The position numbers and the translations under genes were made by a program. 64,000 bases of DNA from Stagnihabitans lacustris (GTDB lineage: Bacteria; Pseudomonadota; Alphaproteobacteria; Rhodobacterales; Rhodobacteraceae), in contig NZ_JAPDGS010000009.1 in the NCBI RefSeq assembly GCF_025950525.1, positions 35,105-99,104 on the forward strand. Direction: 5' to 3'. Shown one piece after another: positions 17,725 to 26,672 of this stretch. The first letter of the stretch is position 1; each line of letters opens with the position of its first letter. The notes beneath the pieces were generated by a model. It was not told the origin of the DNA and did no database searches. It was given only the letters and a program-made list of their open reading frames with translations.

Positions 17725-18918
17725 TCAACCGTAAAGGCAGTCGCGAAGGGCAATCAACCCGCGCTGCGTCTCGTCTTTGGGGCCGACAAGCGCGGCCCGG
17801 ATGTAAGTCTTGCCCGGATTGAAGCCATTGGCCTCGCGGGACAAATAAGCGCCGGGCAGCACGCGCACCCCGGTTTGCTGCCAAAGCCGCAGGGTGGCTT
17901 CCTCGCCATCGCCGTTCAAAGAATCGGGGACGGGCAGCCACAGAAAGAACCCGCCCTCGGGCAGTTGAAAACCCTGAACGCCCGCGAAAACCTGCGCGGC
18001 GACGTCGAACTTCTGATGATACAGCGCGCGCGAGGCCGTCACATGGGCCTCATCACTCCAGGCCGCGGCCGAGACCGCCTGAATGGGCATCGGCAAGGGC
18101 GCGCCTGCGAAACTCCGCAGCTTGCGGATCGCCGCGATGCCCTTGGCGCCACCGGCCACAAAGCCCGACCGCAGCCCCGGCAGGTTCGACCGTTTCGACA
18201 GCGAATGAAAGGCAAAGACCCGCTCGGGATCGGCGCCGATGTCGCGGGCGACCTCCAGTATCCCCGGAGGCGGCGCGGTCCGCCAAACCTCGGCGTAACA
18301 TTCATCGGCAAAGATGCGGAAATCGTGCTTTTCGGCCAGGTGCAGCAGGTCCGCCCAATAGTCGCGTGAGGCAACAGCCCCCTGCGGATTGGCCGGAGAG
18401 CAGATATAGGCCACCGTCACGCGGTCCAGCACATCGGGCGAAAGCCCCGCGTAATCGGGCAGAAAGCCGGTCTGGGCGGTGGCGGGCACATAGATGGGCT
18501 CGGCGCCGGCCGTCACGGCGGCCACGGTATAGACCTGATAAAACGGGTTCGGGATCAGGAAGGCCGGGGTCCGACCCGCCTTTGTTTCGGGCGCCAGGGC
18601 AAGGGCCGCATTGAACAGCCCCTCACGCGTGCCATTCAGCGCCATGATGTTGTCCGCGGCCAGTTCAACGCCATAGCGCCGCGCGATCCAGCCGGTGATG
18701 GCCGACAGCAGGTCCGGCGTGCCGTCGTTGTTCGGATAGACGCCAAAGCCGCCCAGGTTGGCGGCCAGGATCGGCCCGACGAAATCGGGCATCGGATGAC
18801 GCGGCTCTCCGATGGTCATTTGAATGGCCGGGCCGCCCGGCTCATGCGCATCCAACAGCTTCCGCAGGCGCGGAAACGCGTAGTCTGGCAGGTTCGCGAA
18901 CCGCTCAGGAAAATTCAT
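17725..18918 (-). CDS. dapC: PLP-dependent aminotransferase, DapC-like (succinyldiaminopimelate aminotransferase)
   Basis: A 397-residue fold-type I aminotransferase. Features are [10 protein letters not shown] near the N terminus, PNPFYQVY, the PLP-stacking and phosphate regions, [10 protein letters not shown], and the Schiff-base lysine in [16 protein letters not shown] conserved C-terminal Arg is also present. This pattern fits the DapC group, which aminates N-succinyl-2-amino-6-ketopimelate in lysine and peptidoglycan-precursor synthesis; substrate is inferred. The start at 18918 (MNFPERF) has GAGGCAG upstream, better than the ATG at 18939. It is the first gene of an operon with ftsK. Confidence 0.82.
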   Translation of the reverse strand: MNFPERFANLPDYAFPRLRKLLDAHEPGGPAIQMTIGEPRHPMPDFVGPILAANLGGFGVYPNNDGTPDLLSAITGWIARRYGVELAADNIMALNGTREGLFNAALALAPETKAGRTPAFLIPNPFYQVYTVAAVTAGAEPIYVPATAQTGFLPDYAGLSPDVLDRVTVAYICSPANPQGAVASRDYWADLLHLAEKHDFRIFADECYAEVWRTAPPPGILEVARDIGADPERVFAFHSLSKRSNLPGLRSGFVAGGAKGIAAIRKLRSFAGAPLPMPIQAVSAAAWSDEAHVTASRALYHQKFDVAAQVFAGVQGFQLPEGGFFLWLPVPDSLNGDGEEATLRLWQQTGVRVLPGAYLSREANGFNPGKTYIRAALVGPKDETQRGLIALRDCLYG

Positions 18919-19108
18919 CTGCCTCGTCCCCGGAGTCATTTCGCCCCGTTTGCATCAAACCCTAGCCAAAGACCGGGGCGGGGTCCAGAAAAAGTGAAGA
19001 ACGGGGGCAGCTTGGGCGCCACAGTTGTGGCAAATGGGGCGCGGTGGCCCCGGCTTGTGGCAAGGGCCAAAGCGCCGTAGACAGGGCAGACAGACAAGAG
19101 GGCTGCAG

Positions 19109-19843
19109 ATGACACGCTTCGTTTTGGTCTCCCAGGGTCGGGCGGGGGCGCAATTCATCTTGAACAACCTGGACGCCCATCCCGATGTCATGCTTGGGAT
19201 GGACCCGTTCCATTCCATCCCCGCGACGCGGACCGCCGTCGATGGCCACCGCTGGGAGGTTGGGACTTCGGCCACGGAATTCGCCTTCCAGCACATCTGG
19301 ACCGGGCAAAAGCCGGTCGAGGGCTTCAAGCTGTTCTGCTTTCATTGCCGCGAGGACGCGCTCTCGGCCGATATCTGGGACCACCTGCGCGCCGACCGCG
19401 ACGTGAAGTTCATCTTCCTGAACCGCCGCAACCTTTTGATGAAACATATCAGCGAGTTGCGGGCCGAGGCCAGCGGCGTCGTCCACCCGGTCGGGCCCGA
19501 TTACCTGCAGGCCCAATATGGCCAGCAGGTTGCCATCCAAGTCACCCTTCCGGTGCTGCGGCGCGAGCTTTTTGAACATTACGCCGGCTTCAACCGGGTG
19601 GCCGAGATCTTCGCCGCCCATGACTGTCTTTACCTGTCCTACGAGGATCTGGTGATCAATGCCGAGGGGTGCTACGCCGAGATCCTGCGCTTTCTGGGGC
19701 TGGCGTCTCAGGCGCTGGTGGACCCGTTCAAGCCCGGCACCCTGACGCCCGAGACGACCAAGGTCATCAACGGCCCCGCCGTCCGCCGCTTTATGGCGCG
19801 CTCGATCTGGGCGGATTATCTGGACAATTGCCCGCTGGTCTGA
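19109..19843 (+). CDS. Sulfotransferase-like protein (Stf0 type)
   Basis: A 244-residue protein. The N-terminal strand-loop-helix FVLVSQGRAGAQFILNNL resembles the PAPS-binding loop of sulfotransferases, although the usual Ser/Thr-Gly pattern is altered to GRAGAQ. The second PAPS element may be KFIFLNRRNLLMKHIS, and LYLSYEDLVINAE with a following FLG matches the family's C-terminal half. Catalysis is not assured. ATG at 19109 follows AAGAGGG. It is a single gene with no obvious functional neighbour, convergent with the amidase. Confidence 0.6.
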   Translation: MTRFVLVSQGRAGAQFILNNLDAHPDVMLGMDPFHSIPATRTAVDGHRWEVGTSATEFAFQHIWTGQKPVEGFKLFCFHCREDALSADIWDHLRADRDVKFIFLNRRNLLMKHISELRAEASGVVHPVGPDYLQAQYGQQVAIQVTLPVLRRELFEHYAGFNRVAEIFAAHDCLYLSYEDLVINAEGCYAEILRFLGLASQALVDPFKPGTLTPETTKVINGPAVRRFMARSIWADYLDNCPLV

Positions 19844-19870
19844 CTGCCCCCCCAGCCTATCGCCCCCAGC

Positions 19871-21208
19871 CTACCGCAAAGCCGCTTCGGCCCCCAGTCC
19901 CAGCGCCAGAAGCCGGTATTCCTGCCCTGGCCCCGCCATCAGCGTCAGCCCACAAGAGGGTTCCGACGTCGGAAGGGTCAGCGCGCATTGGTCCAGCAGG
20001 TTGCCGATCCGCGTGTTGCGCAGCGCCAGCAGGTTTTCGGTCACGTAATAGGCCTCGTCCGTCATCAGGCGCTGGGCATGGGGCGGCAGGATGGGCGACG
20101 AGGGGATCAGCACGGCGTCAAACCCCGCCACCCTTGCGTTATAGGCCGCGCGCAACACCCGCAGCCGCCGCCAGGCCGCGATATGGTCATGGGCCTTGGT
20201 CAGGGCGCCGGTGCGAAAGCGTTCCAGGATGCGGGGGAACATCAGCTGCGGGGCGGCCTCGATCGTCTCGGCCCAGATCGCATAGGCCTCCGGGGCGACC
20301 AGGGTGCCGGCCAGGGTCAGGGCCTCGGTCACTTCGGGGGCGGTGATGCGGGTGATGCTGGCGCCGGCCCGGGCCAGCCGGGTCAGGGCGTCGTCAAAGC
20401 CGCGGGCGGGTCGGTCGCGCAGATCGTCCAGCGCGAGTGTCTCCAGCACGGCCAACCGCAGGCCGGACAGCGAGGCCAACTGCGGGGCCAGATCGGGGGC
20501 GTGGCGGCCCTCCAACAGCGACAGAACCGCCGCGCAATCCGCGACCGTATGGGCCAGCGGTCCCACGGTGTCAAAGCTTTCGCACAGGGGCACGACGCCT
20601 TGCAGCGACAGGCGGCCATGGGTGGTCTTCAGCCCCACAAGGTCGTTCCAGGCCGCGGGGATGCGCACCGACCCCCCGGTGTCCGACCCCACCGCAGCCG
20701 GCGCGATCCCATAAGCCACCGAAGCCGCCGCCCCCGAAGAGGACCCCCCCGGCACGGCATTGGGGTCATTGATACAGGGCGGCGTGGCCGTCACCGGGTT
20801 CAGCCCCAGGCCGGAAAACGCCAGTTCCGACATATGTGTCTTGCCGATGCAGACAGAGCCCATCAGCGTGGCCACCTGCAGCACAGATGCATCCTGCAAG
20901 GGCGTGCGGTGCTTCAGCAAGGCCGAGCCCGCCTCGGTCGGCGTGCCCGCCGTGTCGAACAGGTCCTTCCAGGACAGGGGCACGCCGTCCAAAGCATGAC
21001 GCCGCAGGCCGGACTTGGCGCGGGCGGCGGCGGCCATCGCCTCGGCCCGGGCGCGGGGGGCTGTGGTGCGGGCATAGATGCGGTCGCGGTGGGGATGGGC
21101 GTCGATCTCGGCCAGGAAATATTCGACCAGTTCGACCGGGTTCACTTTGCCTGCCTCGATGGCGCGGCCAAGGTCGGTGGCGGTCATATGCGACCAAGTG
21201 CCGGTCAT
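19871..21208 (-). CDS. Amidase signature family hydrolase
   Basis: A 445-residue amidase. The Ser-cisSer-Lys triad is visible: K81 (SWKDLF), the GGSSSGAA segment (154-161) and nucleophile S180 in GSDTGGSVR. Family members hydrolyse amides ranging from small acylamides to glutaminyl-tRNA precursors. This one lacks GatB/GatC neighbours and is best called a generic amidase. It follows the GlcD-like dehydrogenase on the same strand, separated by 106 bases that contain a copy of the dispersed palindrome. Its 3' end is 27 bases from the convergent sulfotransferase-like gene. Confidence 0.85.
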   Translation of the reverse strand: MTGTWSHMTATDLGRAIEAGKVNPVELVEYFLAEIDAHPHRDRIYARTTAPRARAEAMAAAARAKSGLRRHALDGVPLSWKDLFDTAGTPTEAGSALLKHRTPLQDASVLQVATLMGSVCIGKTHMSELAFSGLGLNPVTATPPCINDPNAVPGGSSSGAAASVAYGIAPAAVGSDTGGSVRIPAAWNDLVGLKTTHGRLSLQGVVPLCESFDTVGPLAHTVADCAAVLSLLEGRHAPDLAPQLASLSGLRLAVLETLALDDLRDRPARGFDDALTRLARAGASITRITAPEVTEALTLAGTLVAPEAYAIWAETIEAAPQLMFPRILERFRTGALTKAHDHIAAWRRLRVLRAAYNARVAGFDAVLIPSSPILPPHAQRLMTDEAYYVTENLLALRNTRIGNLLDQCALTLPTSEPSCGLTLMAGPGQEYRLLALGLGAEAALR

Positions 21209-21238
21209 GAAGCGTTCCTTTGGCAGGGGGAGAGGAGA

Positions 21239-21262
21239 CCCGGGGCATGCCCCGGGCTACGC
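21239..21262. repeat. Dispersed intergenic palindrome, copy A
   Basis: CCCGGGGCATGCCCCGGG (21239-21256) followed by CTACGC. It differs from the other three copies only in the central CATG instead of TATA. It lies between the GlcD-like gene's 3' end and the amidase start. Confidence 0.85.
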
Positions 21263-21314
21263 AGCGGCAGCAGAGCGCGCAAGGCCGCAGGTCCGCACCG
21301 GGCGATGTCGCGGG

Positions 21315-22715
21315 TCATGGGATCACCTTGCCGGGGTTCATCAGGTTATCAGGGTCCAGCGCCGCCTTGACCTGACGCATCACCGCCAGCGCCACAGGGT
21401 CCTTGCGCCGCCGCATCGAGGCCAGCTTCGACAGCCCCACCCCATGTTCGGCCGAAAAACTGCCGCCCAGCTCTTGCACCACATCCTCCACCGCTTCGAT
21501 CACCGCGTCGTAAATCCCCTCACGCGACGGATAGACCGTGAAATGCAGGTTGCCATCGCCCAGATGGGCCACCGTGATCGTCTCATACCCCGGGTCCAGC
21601 GCGGGCAAGCGCGCCTCGATCCGGGGGAAGAATTCGGCCACGGCCTGCAGCGGCAAAGAGATATCCGTGTCGATCGTCGGCTGACGCGAATTCATCACCT
21701 CTGCCGCCAGTTCGCGCCGTTTCCACATGGCAAGCCGCTGGCTGTCCGATTGCGCAATCTCGGCGTCCAGCACCTGACCGGCTTCGGCCATCTCGCCCAA
21801 TGTGTCCTCTAGCAGAGCCTGCAGCGGCACCCGGCCCTCGGCATCGACCAAAGCATCTCGCGGCGCGGTTGAGGCGAGTTCCACCAGGATATTCACCTCA
21901 TGCATCTGCGCAAAGGGCTGGCGGATGTCGGGGCGATGGGCGGCAAGGCGCTCCATATAGGTGCGCGGCATGAACTCGAAGGCCTCGACCAAGCCGCCAG
22001 AGACCTCTTGCAGCCGGTTCAGCATCGACAGGGCGGCAGGCAGGTCGCTGACGGCGGCAAAGGCCGTGGCATAGGCGCGCGGCCGCGGCACCAGCCGCAT
22101 CGTGGCCGCGGTGATCACGCCCAGCGTCCCCTCGGCGCCAATGAACATCTGGCGCAGGTCATAGCCCGCGTTGTTCTTGTGCAACTCACTCATCAGGTTC
22201 AGCACGCGGCCATCGGCCAGCACGACCTCCAGCCCCAGACAAAGGCCCCTTGTGGAGCCATAGCGGACGACGTTCGAGCCCCCCGCATTGGTCGACAAAA
22301 CCCCGCCGATCATCGCAGAGCCCCGGGCGCCGAACCACAGCGGGAAATACAGCCCTTCGCGCTCGGCGGCGTCATGCAGGCTTTGCAGGATCACCCCGGC
22401 CTCGACCACGGCCACCCTTGCATCCGCCCGCAGCGCGCGGATGCGGTTCATCCGTTCCACCGAGATAAACAGCCCGCCCTCGGTCATCGCCCCCCCGGTC
22501 AGCCCCGTCAGGCCCGAGACCGGGATCACCGGCACGCCATGGGAGGCCGCCAACCGCACCACGGCTGAGACCTCGTCGGTAGTCCCGGGCCGCGCCACCG
22601 CACAGGGCTTTGTCTGGTAATGGCCCGACCAGTCATGGGTATAGCGGTCCAGCCCCGCGCCGGTTACGACATTCTCGGGGCCCAAAAGGGCGGTCAGCGC
22701 GGTCAGAAAGCTCAT
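21315..22715 (-). CDS. FAD-linked 2-hydroxyacid dehydrogenase (GlcD / D-lactate dehydrogenase family)
   Basis: A 466-residue flavoprotein of the PCMH/VAO type. The N-terminal FAD domain has VPVSGLTGLTGGAM and FGARGSAMIGGVLSTNAGG. The C-terminal FAD-oxidase domain has HLGDGNLHF, whose histidines bind a divalent metal, and SAEHGVGLSK. Relatives oxidise D-lactate, glycolate or D-2-hydroxyglutarate to the keto acid and pass electrons to the respiratory chain; the substrate cannot be chosen from sequence. Its ATG overlaps the tesA stop (ATGA at 22712-22715), so it is coupled to tesA. Confidence 0.85.
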   Translation of the reverse strand: MSFLTALTALLGPENVVTGAGLDRYTHDWSGHYQTKPCAVARPGTTDEVSAVVRLAASHGVPVIPVSGLTGLTGGAMTEGGLFISVERMNRIRALRADARVAVVEAGVILQSLHDAAEREGLYFPLWFGARGSAMIGGVLSTNAGGSNVVRYGSTRGLCLGLEVVLADGRVLNLMSELHKNNAGYDLRQMFIGAEGTLGVITAATMRLVPRPRAYATAFAAVSDLPAALSMLNRLQEVSGGLVEAFEFMPRTYMERLAAHRPDIRQPFAQMHEVNILVELASTAPRDALVDAEGRVPLQALLEDTLGEMAEAGQVLDAEIAQSDSQRLAMWKRRELAAEVMNSRQPTIDTDISLPLQAVAEFFPRIEARLPALDPGYETITVAHLGDGNLHFTVYPSREGIYDAVIEAVEDVVQELGGSFSAEHGVGLSKLASMRRRKDPVALAVMRQVKAALDPDNLMNPGKVIP

Positions 22716-23386
22716 TTCATCTGGTCCAGCAGGGTCAGCACATCGGGGCCCAGCCCCTCGACAATCTTGGTGACACCCTCGGCATTGGGGTGCAAGCCGT
22801 CGGGCTGCAGAAAGGGCGCCAGCCGCGCCGGATCGGGCGGGCTGCCCAGCAAGGGCGCATAAAAGCCCGGGTTCAGCGCGACCTGATACTTGGCCGCCAG
22901 GTCCGCATAGATCGCATCAAAAGCCGCCTGGTAATCCGGCCCCAGGTTCGCCGGCGCCTGCATGGCCACCAAAAGCACCGGGATGCCGCGGTCCTCTGCG
23001 CCCTGCAAGATCGCCTCAAGGTTCGCCTTCGACGCCTCGGGCGGCAGGCCGCGCAGCATGTCGTTGCCACCCAAAGCCACGATCAGCCCGCCCACGTCCG
23101 GCGACAAGGTCCAGTCCAGCCGCGACAGCCCCCCCGCCGTCGTATCCCCTGACACGCCCGCGTTCATCACCGTCACATCGGCGCCCTTTCCGTCAAGCCA
23201 GGCCTGCAGCTGCGGCACCAGACCCTGACCATCCGCCAGCCCATACCCCGCCGTCAGGCTGTCGCCCAAGGCGGCAATCACCGGCTCCGCCACGGCGGGC
23301 AGGGCACTTACACCCAATAGTAACGCAAGCGTGAGATTGCGGATCGTCCTTGCGGACCCATATGTCAGGCGAAAGAGGTGATGCAT
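22712..23386 (-). CDS. tesA: Periplasmic arylesterase / lysophospholipase L1-like (TesA, SGNH family)
   Basis: A 224-residue exported SGNH hydrolase. Block I is ALGDSLTAGYG with the catalytic Ser, block III GGNDMLRG and block V DGLHPNAEG with Asp and His. The signal peptide (about 18-40) reads NLTLALLLGVSALPAVA. The ATG at 23386 shares bases with the ATG of the divergent ABC ATPase, and no ribosome site precedes it, so the true start may lie slightly downstream or the message may be leaderless. The tesA/ATPase/permease grouping matches the E. coli tesA-ybbA-ybbP locus. Confidence 0.9.
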   Translation of the reverse strand: MHHLFRLTYGSARTIRNLTLALLLGVSALPAVAEPVIAALGDSLTAGYGLADGQGLVPQLQAWLDGKGADVTVMNAGVSGDTTAGGLSRLDWTLSPDVGGLIVALGGNDMLRGLPPEASKANLEAILQGAEDRGIPVLLVAMQAPANLGPDYQAAFDAIYADLAAKYQVALNPGFYAPLLGSPPDPARLAPFLQPDGLHPNAEGVTKIVEGLGPDVLTLLDQMK

Positions 23387-24062
23387 GGATGTTCTTGAAC
23401 TCGATGGGGTGCGGTTGACGCTGGATGGCAATGCCGGGCCGGTGGAAATCCTGCGGGGGATCGACCTTAGGGTCAAGGAGGGAGAGAGCCTGGCGCTGAT
23501 CGGGCCCTCTGGTTCGGGCAAATCTTCGTTACTGATGCTGATGGCGGGCTTGGAAAAGGCCACGGGGGGGCGGGTTGCGGCCCTGGGCCAGGATCTGGGC
23601 GCGATGAACGAGGACGCCTTGGCGCGGTTTCGGCGCGGGCGGATGGGGGTGGTGTTCCAAAGCTTTCACCTGATCCCCACCATGACGGCCCTGGAAAATG
23701 TCGCGGTGCCGCTGGAGATTGCGGGCGTGACTGACGCCGCGCGTCTGGCCGCCGAAGAACTCGACGCCGTGGGCCTTGGCGCCCGCAAGGGGCATTATCC
23801 CAGCCAGATGTCGGGGGGTGAGCAACAGCGCGTGGCGCTGGCTCGCGCCTCGGCGGGGCGGCCGAAGCTGTTGTTGGCGGATGAGCCGACGGGGAACCTG
23901 GATCAGGCGAATGGCGCCTCGATCATGGACCTGCTGTTCGGCCTGCGCGACCGGCATGGCGCGACCCTGATCATGGTGACACATGCGCCGGAACTGGCGG
24001 AACGCTGCGACCGGGTGGTGCGCATGGCCGATGGACGGCTGGCCCCCGGAGATCTGGCATGA
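23385..24062 (+). CDS. ybbA: ABC transporter ATP-binding protein (YbbA/LolD-like)
   Basis: A 225-residue ABC ATPase with Walker A GPSGSGKS, signature SGGEQQR, Walker [13 protein letters not shown] and the H-loop THAPE. The motifs are those of the LolD/MacB family, which drives extrusion of lipids or hydrophobic molecules with an FtsX-type permease. AAAGAGG lies upstream of ATG 23385, inside the tesA coding region. The stop overlaps the permease start (ATGA at 24059-24062), giving translational coupling. It is most like E. coli YbbA. Confidence 0.9.
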   Translation: MDVLELDGVRLTLDGNAGPVEILRGIDLRVKEGESLALIGPSGSGKSSLLMLMAGLEKATGGRVAALGQDLGAMNEDALARFRRGRMGVVFQSFHLIPTMTALENVAVPLEIAGVTDAARLAAEELDAVGLGARKGHYPSQMSGGEQQRVALARASAGRPKLLLADEPTGNLDQANGASIMDLLFGLRDRHGATLIMVTHAPELAERCDRVVRMADGRLAPGDLA

Positions 24063-26551
24063 GGCTGGCTCTGACCCTGGCCGCGCGGGAGATGCGCGGC
24101 GGGCTCTCGGGCTTTCGCGTTCTGATCCTGTGCCTGACGCTTGGCGTGGCGGCGATTGCCGCCGTGGGGTCCTTGCGGGCGGCCATCGAGGCGGGGTTGT
24201 CGGATCAGGGCGCGGTGATCCTGGGTGGCGACGCCGAGGTGTCGTTCACCTATCGCCGGGCGGAACGCGAGGAGCTGGATTGGATCACCTCCAAGGCCGA
24301 CAAAGTGTCAGAGGTGCTGACCTTTCGGTCTTTGGCCGTGGTGGGGCAGGATCAGGCCCTGACCCAGGTCAAGGCGGTGGATCAGGCCTGGCCCTTGCTG
24401 GGCACGGTCGGTCTGGATCAAGGCACGCTGGAACAGGCCTTTGCGCCTGTGGACGGCATCCCCGGCGCGCTGATGGAGAAGCTTCTGGCCGACCGTCTGG
24501 GCCTAAGCGTTGGCGACCGGTTCAAGATGGGCGCGCAAGAGTTCCGCTTGGGCGCGCTGATGCTGTCCGAACCCGACAGCGCCATGGCGGGCGTGGGTCT
24601 GGCGCCGAAAACCGTGGTGCGCTCGTCAGACCTTGGGCAATCCGGCCTTTTGGCGCCGGGGTCGATGTATGAAAGCCATTACCGCATGGTCACGGGGCGC
24701 GATCTGGACGCCACCAGGGCCGAAGCCGAGACGCGCTTTGCCGCCAAGGGGCTGGACTGGACCGACCGCCGCAACGCCGCCCGCGGGGTGGAGCGTTTTG
24801 TGGAACGGCTGGGGTCTTTCCTTGTGCTGGTCGGCCTGGCGGGCCTGGCCGTGGGCGGCGTGGGTGTGGCGTCGGCCGTCCGCGCCTGGATGGAGCGGCG
24901 GGTGGCGACAATTGCCACGCTGAAGGTCTTGGGTGCCGAAAGCGGCCTTGTGGCACGGGTTTACCTGATCCAGATCCTGGGCATCGTGGCCTTGGGCACC
25001 CTGCTGGGCCTGATCCTTGGCGCCGGCGCCTTGCGGGTCGTCTTGCCCTTTCTGACCGCGCAGCTGCCCTTTCCCGTGACCATCGGCCTTTACCCCCGGC
25101 CCCTGCTGGAGGCCGGGTTCTATGGCTTGGTGACGGGGATGCTGTTCGCGCTTTGGCCTTTGGCGCAGGCTTTGCGACAGGGGGCGGCGGCGCTGTATCG
25201 TGGCGCGGGGCGGCTGTGGCCGGGGGCGGGATGGCTTGCGGTCCAGACCGTGTTGCTGGTGGCACTGGTGGGCGGCGCGGTCTGGTTCTCGGGCAACTGG
25301 ATGCTGACTTTGGGCACTTTGGGCGGGGTGGCCGCGGTCTTGGCGGTGCTGTGGGCTTCGGGCTGGGCCTTGGCGCGACTAGCCCGGCGTCTGGCGCGCA
25401 GCCGGATGGTCAACGGCCGGCCCGGGTTGCGGCTGGCGCTGGCCGCCGTGGGCGGTCCGCGGTCCGAGGCCATGTCGGTCGTGCTGTCGCTGGGCCTTGG
25501 CCTGTCGGTGCTGGCCGTCGTGGGTCAGATCGACGAGAACTTCCGCCTGGCCATCGCGCGCGACCTGCCGACCCGGGCGCCGTCGTTCTTTTTCATCGAC
25601 ATCCAGCCCGATCAGACCGAGGCCTTTATCGCCAAGATGACCGGCAACCCCGCCGTCACCAAGGTCGAATCCGCGGCCATGCTGCGGGGCGCGGTGGTGG
25701 CGATCAATGGCGCGAAGCCCACGCAGGATCACTGGGTCTTGCGCGGCGACCGGGGGATTTCGCTGGCCGATGCCATGCCCGAGGGCACCGATATCGCCGA
25801 GGGCGCCTGGTGGCCCGAGGGGCTGACCGGCGCGGCGCAGGTCTCTTTTGGCGCCGAGGAGGCGCGGGAAATCGGGCTGAAACTGGGCGACCGGCTGACG
25901 CTGAACATCCTTGGCCGCGATATCGAGGTCACGGTGACATCCTTGCGCAATGTCGACTTCTCTAATGCCGGGATGGGTTTCGTCATGGTGGTGAACAAGG
26001 CGGCGCTGGCGGGGGCGCCTTATACGTCGATCGCCACGGTCTATGCCGGGGCCGAGGCCGAGGCGGCCTTGTTGCGCGACACCGCCCGGACTTGGCCAAA
26101 CATCACCGCGATTTCGGTCAAAGAGGCCATCGCCAAAGTGGTCGAGGCGCTGACCGCGGTGGCCACCGCCACGGTGGCGGCGGCGGGGGCGGTGCTGATC
26201 GTGGGGCTTGTGGTGCTGATCGGCGCCGTGGCCTCGGGCGTGCCGGCCCGGGTGCGCGAGGCGTCTATCCTCAAGGTCCTGGGGGCCACGCGCGGCGCAA
26301 TCCTGGCCAGTTTCGCGCTGCGGGCGGCGATCATGGGGCTGGCCGCGGGGCTTGTCGCGGTGGGCGCGGGGGCGGCGGGCGGCTGGGCGGTGATGCGTCT
26401 GGTCATGGACCTGCCCTTTGTGTTCGAGCCCGTCTCGGCGGTTCTGGTCGTCTCGGGCGGGGTCGTGGTCACGCTGCTGGCGGGGCTGGCCTTTGCCGCG
26501 GTGCCGATCTCGGCCCGGCCCGCGGGGGTTTTGCGCACTGTCGAGGGGTGA
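24059..26551 (+). CDS. ybbP: FtsX-like ABC permease (YbbP type)
   Basis: A large 830-residue permease with an N-terminal membrane anchor, an extended MacB-type periplasmic domain, and then several membrane segments. A second periplasmic domain and a terminal FtsX-like triple helix follow. Two FtsX cores are recognisable, each with the EASILKVLGA or RVATIATLKVLGAE coupling-helix motif. This two-core layout matches YbbP. With the LolD-like ATPase it should form an inner-membrane exporter; association with TesA suggests a lysophospholipid or other lipid substrate, which is not proven. Confidence 0.9.
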   Translation: MRLALTLAAREMRGGLSGFRVLILCLTLGVAAIAAVGSLRAAIEAGLSDQGAVILGGDAEVSFTYRRAEREELDWITSKADKVSEVLTFRSLAVVGQDQALTQVKAVDQAWPLLGTVGLDQGTLEQAFAPVDGIPGALMEKLLADRLGLSVGDRFKMGAQEFRLGALMLSEPDSAMAGVGLAPKTVVRSSDLGQSGLLAPGSMYESHYRMVTGRDLDATRAEAETRFAAKGLDWTDRRNAARGVERFVERLGSFLVLVGLAGLAVGGVGVASAVRAWMERRVATIATLKVLGAESGLVARVYLIQILGIVALGTLLGLILGAGALRVVLPFLTAQLPFPVTIGLYPRPLLEAGFYGLVTGMLFALWPLAQALRQGAAALYRGAGRLWPGAGWLAVQTVLLVALVGGAVWFSGNWMLTLGTLGGVAAVLAVLWASGWALARLARRLARSRMVNGRPGLRLALAAVGGPRSEAMSVVLSLGLGLSVLAVVGQIDENFRLAIARDLPTRAPSFFFIDIQPDQTEAFIAKMTGNPAVTKVESAAMLRGAVVAINGAKPTQDHWVLRGDRGISLADAMPEGTDIAEGAWWPEGLTGAAQVSFGAEEAREIGLKLGDRLTLNILGRDIEVTVTSLRNVDFSNAGMGFVMVVNKAALAGAPYTSIATVYAGAEAEAALLRDTARTWPNITAISVKEAIAKVVEALTAVATATVAAAGAVLIVGLVVLIGAVASGVPARVREASILKVLGATRGAILASFALRAAIMGLAAGLVAVGAGAAGGWAVMRLVMDLPFVFEPVSAVLVVSGGVVVTLLAGLAFAAVPISARPAGVLRTVEG

Positions 26552-26603
26552 CGGATTTTCGTCAGTTCCCCCGGCGAAATCGCGTCAGTTCTGGAATTGC
26601 GCG

Positions 26604-26631
26604 TTGAAATCCGCCGGAAATGGAATAGAAG
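26604..26631 (+). promoter_or_regulatory. Candidate promoter of the Gfo/Idh/MocA dehydrogenase
   Basis: TTGAAA (26604-26609), a 16-base spacer and TAGAAG (26626-26631) lie about 42 bases before the gene. The -35 is good, the -10 mediocre. Confidence 0.3.
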
Positions 26632-26672
26632 TTCCAGCGACAAAACCCGGGCTGCGGGTACAGGAGGATAAC

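Noticed and set aside
15489..17822. A 777-codon ORF opposite ftsK
   Set aside because: The FtsK frame carries Walker motifs and membrane segments; this frame has only low-complexity Arg/Gly/His sequence.
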